64,000 bases of DNA from Actinomycetes bacterium. Its GTDB lineage: Bacteria > Actinomycetota > Acidimicrobiia > Acidimicrobiales > RAAP-2. Shown piece by piece: positions 23,358 to 29,944 of the stretch. A program made the position numbers and the translations under genes. Numbering within the stretch: position 1 is the first letter of the stretch; each line of letters opens with the position of its first letter. The notes under the pieces were generated by a model that ran no database searches, was not told where the DNA came from, and worked only from the letters and a program-made list of their open reading frames with translations. The DNA lies in assembly GCA_021820665.1 (NCBI GenBank), contig JAKADK010000005.1, positions 1 to 64,000 of the forward strand, given 5' to 3'.

Positions 23358-24863
23358 TCAGCGGGTGCGGCCGCGCTCGGCGGTCCTGTCCCGTCCCATT
23401 GACGCCAGGGTGCGCCAGGGTTCGCTGCGGTGGGCGGGGGTGAGCGTGATCCAGCCAGGTTGGTTCCGGGCGTCGAACGCCAACGCTTCACCGGGGCGGC
23501 CACGGGCGATGGTCGCCAGGGGCAGGCGGGGTCGGGGAGTGGTGGTGTCGGTGACCGACCGTTGCCAGCGTCCGCCGGTCACGAGGTCGCTCCAGGGTCG
23601 ACCGGTCGGTACCCGACCGGTGGTGACGGAGCGGGTCGCCACCTCTTCGTCTCCCGCCAACCGGGACAGGGCCTCCAGGGTCGTCACGTCGCCGATGCCC
23701 GGGAGCACGATGGCCGTCCCGAACACCGAGAAGAACCCGTCGGCCCGGCCTCCCCAGCGGTGCCGGGCCTGGGAGAGGTCCTGGAGACAGGCCAGGGTCG
23801 TCACGCCCTGCCCGCCCCCCTCGCTCACCAGCGCCGGCAGGTCGGGGATCGGGGCGATGTTGGCCACCTCGTCCAGTGCGAAGAGCACCGGCGGCCTCAT
23901 CGGTTCGGCCGTTGCGGCGGATGGCGCACCGGCGGCCCGGTCGAAAGCTGCGGCGCGCACGTCGGCGAGGAAGCCCACGATCAAGGGTGCCGCCAAGGCC
24001 TGACGGTGCCCGGTGGCGCACAGGTAGACGGTGTCGGCGCTCTCGACGAACCGGTCGGCGTCGAAGTCGGGGCGCTCGACCACCGCCAGGGCGGCCTCGG
24101 TCCGGTAGCCGGCGAGGGCGCCCGCCGCCGTCGACCAGATGCCGCTGAGCTCGCGAGGATCCGTGTCGGCGACGCTCTGCAGCGATCCCTCGGCCAGCTC
24201 GGCTCCGCCGGCGGGCAGACCGGCCAGGATCTGCAGCGCCGGGAGCGTCTCGCGCCGGTCGACCCACGTAAGGACGCGTGACAGGGGGGCGCCGTCGAGC
24301 GCGGCGGCATGGAGCAGGGGAGCCAGGAGGGCGCGGGCCCGCTCGTGCCAGTGGTCGTCGTGCACCGGCCCCGAGGCGTTGGCGGCGTGGCTCGTCCCGA
24401 TCTCGGTGAGAAGGTGGGCAGCTGCCAGGGCGCCTTCCCACCGCAGGCTCCCCTGGAGCGGTGACCATCGCACGGGCGTCGCGCCGGGAGGGATACGTAC
24501 CCTGCCCGTCGGGTCGAACACCTGGCAGCGCCCGAGCCTCCTCCGGGCGTCCAGCGTGGCCTCGAGCACGTCGGGCTTGGTCGAGGTGGCGACGACCGGT
24601 CCAGTGGCGGCGAGGACGTTGGGGACGAGGATCGACGACGTCTTTCCCGAGCGCGGCGGACCGAGCACGAGCACCGAGTGCTGGGGTGGGGCGAAGGCCC
24701 ACCCCTCCGCCGTCCGGCCGAGATAGACCCCGTTCCCTGCCGCCGCCGATGCCGCCAGCACGCCTCGGTGGGCGGGCTCGGCTGCCGGACCGGCGATGGC
24801 AGGAGGTGGGCGTCCGGTCGTCCCAGCCCCCGGGCTCGTCGGATCGGCGGGGTTCACCGGCAT
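23358..24863 (-). CDS. TraG/VirD4-type coupling protein, no membrane anchor
   Basis: Type IV coupling ATPase that would deliver relaxase-bound DNA to a secretion channel. From ATG 24863 the protein is 501 residues, with Walker A LGPPRSGKTSS near residue 70, Walker B VLFALDEVANI and GGGQGVTTLACLQDLSQ, typical of the TraD/TraG recognition region. The N-terminal membrane segments of VirD4 proteins are missing. The start is uncertain: no Shine-Dalgarno is seen, and the frame remains open upstream through a Pro-rich stretch (TTG near 24953) and antisense to the HU gene, which is not credible coding. No other secretion genes are present. Confidence 0.82.
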   Translation of the reverse strand: MPVNPADPTSPGAGTTGRPPPAIAGPAAEPAHRGVLAASAAAGNGVYLGRTAEGWAFAPPQHSVLVLGPPRSGKTSSILVPNVLAATGPVVATSTKPDVLEATLDARRRLGRCQVFDPTGRVRIPPGATPVRWSPLQGSLRWEGALAAAHLLTEIGTSHAANASGPVHDDHWHERARALLAPLLHAAALDGAPLSRVLTWVDRRETLPALQILAGLPAGGAELAEGSLQSVADTDPRELSGIWSTAAGALAGYRTEAALAVVERPDFDADRFVESADTVYLCATGHRQALAAPLIVGFLADVRAAAFDRAAGAPSAATAEPMRPPVLFALDEVANIAPIPDLPALVSEGGGQGVTTLACLQDLSQARHRWGGRADGFFSVFGTAIVLPGIGDVTTLEALSRLAGDEEVATRSVTTGRVPTGRPWSDLVTGGRWQRSVTDTTTPRPRLPLATIARGRPGEALAFDARNQPGWITLTPAHRSEPWRTLASMGRDRTAERGRTR

Positions 24864-25068
24864 CGGAGGGCCCGTTGCCCGTGTCGTCGTCGGGCTCGGG
24901 CGGAGGCGGGGGATGGGTGGAGCCGGCGGCGTGGCATGGCCCAAGAAGTCTTGCAAATACACCACTTTTTGTCGACGGGTCGTTCGATCTGCCGGCGGCC
25001 TGTGTCGGTCGGCGGGCGGGTCGTCGCGCTCCCGGTGCACGTGGAGCGCATTGAACGAAGAAGAATGC

Positions 25069-25097
25069 TTGACCTGAGAGGCAAATACCGTTTTGAT
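25069..25097 (+). promoter_or_regulatory. Possible promoter of the HU gene
   Basis: TTGACC and TTTGAT are separated by 17 bases in an AT-rich stretch 34 bases before the TTG start. The -35 matches the consensus in five positions; the -10 is imperfect. Confidence 0.4.
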
Positions 25098-25130
25098 TGT
25101 CGGGATCGTGTACCGCATGGGAGGTCGTCG

Positions 25131-25829
25131 TTGAACCGCTCGCAGCTCGTCACCTCCATCAGCGAGTCGACAGGGATGTCGGCACGACAGGTGGGTGACG
25201 TGGTCGCGGGGGTGTTCGACACGATCGTCGTCGAGGTGGGCGCGGGACGTCGGGTCTCGATTGCCGGTTTTGGAGCATTCAGACCGGTGGGTCGGGCGGC
25301 ACGTGTCGGGCGGAACCCTCGCACGGGAGCAGTGGTGCCGATCGCCGCGTCGAAGGGTGTCCGGTTCGCCGCCGGTTCGACGTTCAAAGTGGCGTTGAAC
25401 TCCAAGGAGGAAACACCCATGGCAGTGAAAGCTGCGACGAAGAAGGCTCCGGCCGCGAAGGTGACGGCCAAGAAGGTCGCGACGAAGAAGGCCTCGGCCA
25501 AGAAGGTCGCCACGAAGAAGGTGACGGCGAAGAAGGCTCCGGCCCCGAAGAAGGCGACGGCCAAGAAGGCCGCCGCCAAGAAGGTCGCCGCCACGAAGGC
25601 CCCTGCCAGAAAGGTCGCCGCCACGAAGGCCCCTGCCAGAAAGGCCCCGGCGAAGAAGGTCGCCACGAAGAAGGCTCCAGCCACGAAGGCCCCGGCGAAG
25701 AAGGCTCCAGCCACGAAGGCCGCCACCAAGAAGGCTCCCGCCAAGACGGTGGCGGTGAGACGGTCGCCGGCCAAGACGGTGGCGGCGAAGAGGGCCACGA
25801 CGAAGAGGGTGGCGACCCGCCGGTCCTGA
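25131..25829 (+). CDS. hup: HU-type nucleoid protein with long lysine/alanine-rich tail
   Basis: DNA-bending nucleoid protein of 232 residues. Residues 1-95 are a complete HU fold (LNRSQLVTSISESTGMSARQ, RVSIAGFGAFRPVGR, GRNPRTGAVVPIAASKGVRF). Residues 97-232 are a histone-H1-like tail of AKK, KAPA and ATKK repeats like mycobacterial HupB. TTG at 25131 has GGGAGG 6 bases upstream; the only nearby ATG is out of frame. A perfect AAGGAGG plus ATG stands exactly at the domain junction (25404-25421), so the tail may also be made as a separate protein. A second, tail-less HU is at 41096-41410. Confidence 0.93.
   Translation: MNRSQLVTSISESTGMSARQVGDVVAGVFDTIVVEVGAGRRVSIAGFGAFRPVGRAARVGRNPRTGAVVPIAASKGVRFAAGSTFKVALNSKEETPMAVKAATKKAPAAKVTAKKVATKKASAKKVATKKVTAKKAPAPKKATAKKAAAKKVAATKAPARKVAATKAPARKAPAKKVATKKAPATKAPAKKAPATKAATKKAPAKTVAVRRSPAKTVAAKRATTKRVATRRS
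25404..25421 (+). promoter_or_regulatory. Internal ribosome binding site and in-frame ATG in the HU gene
   Basis: AAGGAGG (25404-25410), 8 bases, then ATG at 25419, in frame with the HU reading frame. It is better than the ribosome site of the full-length protein. Initiation here would give a 136-residue H1-like protein starting MAVKAATKKAP. Confidence 0.65.
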
Positions 25830-25879
25830 GGCGCGCCCTCCGGTCGCCCCGGTACGGGAGGCCGGAGAGGAGGTCGGCC

Positions 25880-25922
25880 AGCGGGTGGGGGCGCGGGTGC
25901 AAGCCGTCGTCGCCCACCCGCT
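25880..25922. terminator. Hairpin between convergent HU and PIG-L genes
   Basis: AGCGGGTGGG and CCCACCCGCT form a perfect 10-bp stem around a 23-base loop, 50 bases after the HU stop and 78 bases before the stop of the convergent deacetylase gene. It could serve both. No T tract. Confidence 0.6.
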
Positions 25923-25999
25923 CCGGCACCCAACCCGACGCCCGCGTCCGGCGGGCACGCGCCATCGTGATCGTGGCGGCGAGCCGGGCGGCGGTGCGT

Positions 26000-26821
26000 T
26001 CAGAGCGCGTCGATGAGGTGGAAGGCCTCGCCGGCGTCCACGCCGGCGAGGCCCCCGTGCGACGCCAGCTGCCGGTGGATGCGCTGGGCGAAGTCATCGA
26101 TCTCGCGGCGGCGCGCCGTCCCGGTCGAACCGGAGCCCGCATCGCCGGAGGCGAGGATGCCCATGGTCGTGCCTTGCTGGCTGGCGTGGCACAGCAGGGC
26201 GGCGATCTTCACCTGGGCGTAGGCGGTGACGGTCTCGACGTGGTTCGGGACGTCGGGCTCGAACAACAGCAGGGCCCCTGGTCGATGGGGAGGGCGGCCG
26301 AGGTCGGGGAAGAAGTGAGGGTCGCGGGCGGCAACGATGGCGTCGACCGTGAGGAACCCGGCCGCCCGGTGGTCGGGGTGCAGGCGGTAGCGGCGCCAGG
26401 GATCATGCCCCAGGACGACGTCGGGAGCGACGTCGCGGATCACGGCAGTGAGCGCCCGTCGTGCGGCCGGCCCGGTGTCGAGCTCCCCGTCGGGGTAGCC
26501 AAAGAAGTGGACCCGTTCGGCGACCGGGTGCGCCCGGTCGCCGTCGATCACGGAAGCGGCGGCGCGGCACTCGGCCTTCCGGGCCTCGATCAGGGCAGGG
26601 AGGTCGGCGCCCGGGTCCCACGTACCCTTTGACCCGTCGGTGAGCACCGCATGGACGACAGCAGACCCACGTGCCGCCCACTTCGCCAGGGTGGCGCCGC
26701 AACCGAACTCGATGTCGTCGGGATGGGCACCGACGGCAAGCACCGTCCGGGGGAGGGCGAGGTCGACGGAGGGAGCCCCGTGCTCGGGAAGGTCGCCGAC
26801 GGGAAGGCCGCTCTTGGTCAC
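26000..26821 (-). CDS. PIG-L/LmbE family N-acetylglucosaminyl deacetylase
   Basis: Zinc-dependent deacetylase of the MshB/LmbE fold. The N-terminal VLAVGAHPDDIEFGCGATL carries the metal-binding HPDD (residues 33-36), and the third zinc ligand is in RLHPDHRAAG near residue 145. At 273 residues it is of normal family length. Substrates in this family range from mycothiol precursors to GlcNAc-lipids, so the reaction is left open. GTG 26821 is used; an ATG at 26908 would overlap cofC by 62 bases. It follows cofC by 25 bases on the same strand, probably one transcript. Confidence 0.85.
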   Translation of the reverse strand: MTKSGLPVGDLPEHGAPSVDLALPRTVLAVGAHPDDIEFGCGATLAKWAARGSAVVHAVLTDGSKGTWDPGADLPALIEARKAECRAAASVIDGDRAHPVAERVHFFGYPDGELDTGPAARRALTAVIRDVAPDVVLGHDPWRRYRLHPDHRAAGFLTVDAIVAARDPHFFPDLGRPPHRPGALLLFEPDVPNHVETVTAYAQVKIAALLCHASQQGTTMGILASGDAGSGSTGTARRREIDDFAQRIHRQLASHGGLAGVDAGEAFHLIDAL

Positions 26822-26846
26822 CGGATCACCGTGGACCGCTCCCGGG

Positions 26847-27482
26847 TCACCGGAGCAGCTCGCTTCCGATCGGCTCGGCGAGGAGCGACCACACGTCGGC
26901 CGGTTCATCGATGTCCAAGGCGAGGCAGGGATCGTCGATCACGTGCACCGGGAGGCCGAGCCTGTCGGCTTCTGACTGGTGCCGGGCGAACGAGCCGGGT
27001 CCGTAGGCGAAGCGGAAGCCACAGCCCGTCGGGACGACGACGACGTTGGTCCCGTTGCGAGCCCGGTCGGGGACCAACGTGATGCCTGGCCTCGCTCCCA
27101 CCGAGGCGAGGCCGGCGGCGTAGGGCAGGTCGCCGTGTGCCACCGTCACCTGGTCGACGCCCATCGAGGCGAGGTGGACCACACCGGCCTCGACAGCGCC
27201 GTTCAGGCCGCGGCCCGGCTCCCAGATGACGAGGGCGCCACGACCGCGGGCCCACCCGGCCACGGCGAGGTCGTCGCAGACGACGGCCACCGGCAGAGGT
27301 CGGGCAGCCGCGAGCACGCGTTCGGCCATGGCACGGGCCAGGTGGGAGCGGGCCCGTGGAGACAGCGCTGGTCCGAGGCGTTGCTTGGCATCGGCGAACG
27401 CCTTCACCGGGACGAGCGCCACCCTCGGGCCGAGGCCGCCCACCCGATCGTGCGGCGACGGTCGATCACCGTTGGCGGGCAC
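26847..27482 (-). CDS. cofC: Phospholactate/phosphoenolpyruvate guanylyltransferase (CofC/FbiD)
   Basis: Forms the guanylylated three-carbon donor used to build coenzyme F420. The 211-residue protein has a nucleotidyltransferase fold with LVPVKAFADAKQRLGPALS, VVCDDLAVAGWARGRG, VAHGDLPYA and RNGTNVVVVPTG, all typical of CofC. GTG at 27482 has TACACT 6 bases upstream. The next F420 gene is not in the window. Actinobacterial enzymes usually use phosphoenolpyruvate. Confidence 0.9.
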   Translation of the reverse strand: MPANGDRPSPHDRVGGLGPRVALVPVKAFADAKQRLGPALSPRARSHLARAMAERVLAAARPLPVAVVCDDLAVAGWARGRGALVIWEPGRGLNGAVEAGVVHLASMGVDQVTVAHGDLPYAAGLASVGARPGITLVPDRARNGTNVVVVPTGCGFRFAYGPGSFARHQSEADRLGLPVHVIDDPCLALDIDEPADVWSLLAEPIGSELLR

Positions 27483-27488
27483 GGCTGC

Positions 27489-27494
27489 AGTGTA
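27489..27494 (-). promoter_or_regulatory. -10 hexamer of leaderless cofC promoter
   Basis: TACACT on the minus strand, 6 bases, then GTG at 27482. Confidence 0.55.
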
Positions 27495-27563
27495 GGCCGG
27501 TTGCGCCGGCGGCGAACGGGGTGGGCGGGACCATCATCGCCGGGCGCCCGGGCGCCCAGATCC

Positions 27564-27569
27564 TAAGGT
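27564..27569 (+). promoter_or_regulatory. -10 hexamer of leaderless gpsA promoter
   Basis: TAAGGT, 6 bases, then GTG at 27576. GGAG within the spacer could also act as a weak ribosome site. Confidence 0.45.
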
Positions 27570-27575
27570 GGAGCC

Positions 27576-28712
27576 GTGCAGACCATCGTTGCGGTCATCG
27601 GCGCCGGTTCGTGGGGGACGACGGTGGCGGCGCTGACCGCCCGGGGGGCGAAGACGGTCCTCTGGGCGCGGGATCCGGCGCTGGCCGGCTCGCTCGACCA
27701 CGACCACCGGAACCCGAGGTACCTCCCCGACGTGGTGCTCCCCGACGACCTGCGGGCCACCGCCGACCTGGGCGAGGCCGTGTCGGGCGCCCGCCTGCTC
27801 GTGATGGCCGTCCCGTCCCACGGCTTCCGGGCGGTGGTGGAGGACCTGGTGCCACTGCTCCCCGCCGGCGGCGCCGTGCCGGTGCTCAGCCTCACCAAGG
27901 GCCTCGAGCAGGGCAGCCTGTCGAGGATGACCGAGATCGTCTCGGCACTGCTCCCGGCGAGTCCCGTCGGCGTGCTCACAGGCCCGAACCTGGCTCGTGA
28001 GGTGGCCGCCGGTCATCCGACCGCCGGGGTGGTGGCCATGTCCGACGAGGAGGTCGGCCGTTGGGTCCAAGGACTGGTGATGTCCCCCTCGTTCCGGGTG
28101 TACACGAACCGGGATGTGGTCGGCTGCGAGATCGCCGGCGCCCTGAAGAACGTGCTGGCCATCGCTGCCGGGATCTCCGACGGGTTGGGCTTCGGGGAGA
28201 ACACCCGGGCGGCGCTGATCACGCGTGGTCTGGCCGAGATGGGCCGGCTCGGTGTCCGGCTCGGGGGAGATCGCCTGACGTTCGCCGGTCTGGCCGGAGT
28301 CGGCGACCTGGTGGCCACCGGGACGAGCGTCCAGAGCCGCAATCGCTCCGTGGGCGTCGCCCTCGGCGAGGGGCGGTCACTGGAGGCCGTGCTGTCCGAG
28401 ATGCGCATGGTGGCAGAAGGGGTGAAGACGGCCCGGCCGATGGTCGAGCTGGCGGCGAGCCATGGCGTCGAGATGCCCATCGCCTCGCAGGTTGCCGACC
28501 TCATCGACGGCCTGCGCACGCCGATCGAGGCGATCGACGCGTTGATGGGCCGTCCGGCTGTCCCGGAGTTCCCCCACCCGGTGCCAGATCCCCCCGGGGA
28601 AGGCGGTCCGGGCGCACCGGGATCTCCCGGACCATCCGGGTCATCGGGCGCACCCGGCTCTTCAGGTGCACCCAGTCGATCCGGCGGACCCAGTGCACCC
28701 AGCCGATCGTGA
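27576..28712 (+). CDS. gpsA: NAD(P)-dependent glycerol-3-phosphate dehydrogenase GpsA with collagen-like tail
   Basis: Reduces dihydroxyacetone phosphate to glycerol-3-phosphate for phospholipid synthesis. Nucleotide motif VIGAGSWGTT at residues 8-17, VLTGPNLAREV, and the catalytic-lysine segment GALKNVLAIAAG near 190 are intact; NTRAALITRGLAEM and GVGDLVATG follow. The normal enzyme ends near residue 330. Here about 45 more residues of Gly/Pro/Ser repeats (GPSGSSGAPG and similar) are added. GTGA overlap links it to the adenylate cyclase gene. Confidence 0.95.
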   Translation: MQTIVAVIGAGSWGTTVAALTARGAKTVLWARDPALAGSLDHDHRNPRYLPDVVLPDDLRATADLGEAVSGARLLVMAVPSHGFRAVVEDLVPLLPAGGAVPVLSLTKGLEQGSLSRMTEIVSALLPASPVGVLTGPNLAREVAAGHPTAGVVAMSDEEVGRWVQGLVMSPSFRVYTNRDVVGCEIAGALKNVLAIAAGISDGLGFGENTRAALITRGLAEMGRLGVRLGGDRLTFAGLAGVGDLVATGTSVQSRNRSVGVALGEGRSLEAVLSEMRMVAEGVKTARPMVELAASHGVEMPIASQVADLIDGLRTPIEAIDALMGRPAVPEFPHPVPDPPGEGGPGAPGSPGPSGSSGAPGSSGAPSRSGGPSAPSRS

Positions 28713-29944
28713 GCGAGACGCCTGGCGGACCCAGCGCCGATGCGCGGGAGGCCGCGCTCGCACGCGTGCGTGGCACTCTCGCCGAACTTGGCGTCCCCAG
28801 GGCGGAGATCGACCAGGCCGTGGCCGACGGCGTCATCGACCTGCTGGTCGTCGACCGCATGCTGATGCCGGCTGACCGGAGCCTGACCGGGGACGACGTC
28901 GCCGCTCGGGCTGGGGTGCCGGTCGAGCTCGTCCGGCGGCTGTGGCGGGCACTGGGCTTTCCCAACACGGCACCGGGGGAGCGGGCCTTCACCGAGATGG
29001 ACGTCGACGCGGTGCGGTTGTTCTCGGCGTTGGTGGCGCTCGGTGCGGTCGACGAGGAGGCCGGCATCCAGATGGCCAGGGTCATCGGGTCGTCGATGGC
29101 GCGGATCGCTGACGCCGAGGTGGCGCCGGGGACGACGCCGGTCACGGTCTCGTCCGGGGATCCGGCGGTGGACGCCGACGCGTTCGTCCGGACGGCGTCA
29201 TCGACCCTGCCGGCCATGGCCCGGCTATTGGAGTTCGTCTGGCGCCGCCACGTGCAGGCAGCGACGCGCCGTGCGATGCTCCTCCGGGCCCGGACCGGGT
29301 CGGCTGTCGCCAACCCCGTCATGGCGGTGGGGTTCGCCGACATGGTCGGGTTCACGGCCCTCAGCCAGAAGATGAGCGAGGTGGACCTTGCCGCGCTGAT
29401 AGGCCATGCAGAAGAGGTGGCCCACGACACGATCACCCGACTGGGAGGCCGCGTCGTGAAGATGATCGGCGACGAGGCCATGTTCGTCGCTCCGAGTGCC
29501 ACCGACGCCGCCGGCGTGGGGTTGGCGCTAGCGATCGCCTACGCCGACGACGACCTCCTTTCCGACGTCCGGGTCGGTCTGGCTTCCGGCGCCGTGCTGG
29601 TGCAGGACGGCGACTACTACGGTCCGGTCGTGAACCTGGCCAGTCGGATCGTGACTGTGGCCCGTCCGGGAACGGTTCTGGTGTCGCCGGACTTCCGGGC
29701 GGCTCTGGGTGAGCAGGCGGCGGACCGGTTCACGACCAAGCCGCTGCGACCCCTTCCCCTCAAGGGCATCGGTCGAGTCGCGCTGTGGCGGCTCTACCCG
29801 GCCGACGTCGACCGCCCTCCGAGGGAGCGTCCCCGGCCCCCTCTCCGCAGCGGGCGCGCGGAGCGGGACCGGCCTCAGCCCTCGTCCAGCCGGAACGTGG
29901 CGATTCCTCCACCTCGGAGGGTGAAGGAGCCCGAGAAGGGGTAG
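28709..29944 (+). CDS. Class III adenylate/guanylate cyclase with N-terminal regulatory domain
   Basis: Makes cyclic AMP (or GMP) from ATP/GTP. From GTG 28709, overlapping the gpsA stop, it has 411 residues: an all-helical N-terminal domain of about 190 residues resembling the autoinhibitory domain of Rv1264-type cyclases, and a catalytic domain with metal-binding VGFADMVGFTAL (near 205), GRVVKMIGDEAMF (near 250) and YYGPVVNLASRI, which carries the transition-state Asn and Arg. The basic Pro-rich C-terminus overlaps the convergent mannosidase gene by 70 bases. Lys in VVKMIGDE favours ATP as substrate. No membrane segment, so probably soluble. Confidence 0.9.
   Translation: MSETPGGPSADAREAALARVRGTLAELGVPRAEIDQAVADGVIDLLVVDRMLMPADRSLTGDDVAARAGVPVELVRRLWRALGFPNTAPGERAFTEMDVDAVRLFSALVALGAVDEEAGIQMARVIGSSMARIADAEVAPGTTPVTVSSGDPAVDADAFVRTASSTLPAMARLLEFVWRRHVQAATRRAMLLRARTGSAVANPVMAVGFADMVGFTALSQKMSEVDLAALIGHAEEVAHDTITRLGGRVVKMIGDEAMFVAPSATDAAGVGLALAIAYADDDLLSDVRVGLASGAVLVQDGDYYGPVVNLASRIVTVARPGTVLVSPDFRAALGEQAADRFTTKPLRPLPLKGIGRVALWRLYPADVDRPPRERPRPPLRSGRAERDRPQPSSSRNVAIPPPRRVKEPEKG

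Noticed and set aside
24864-25958. N-terminal extension of the coupling protein to 866 residues
   Set aside because: The extension reads antisense through the HU gene and its repeats, giving Leu/Arg/Gly-rich filler. The coupling-protein domain starts near 24863.
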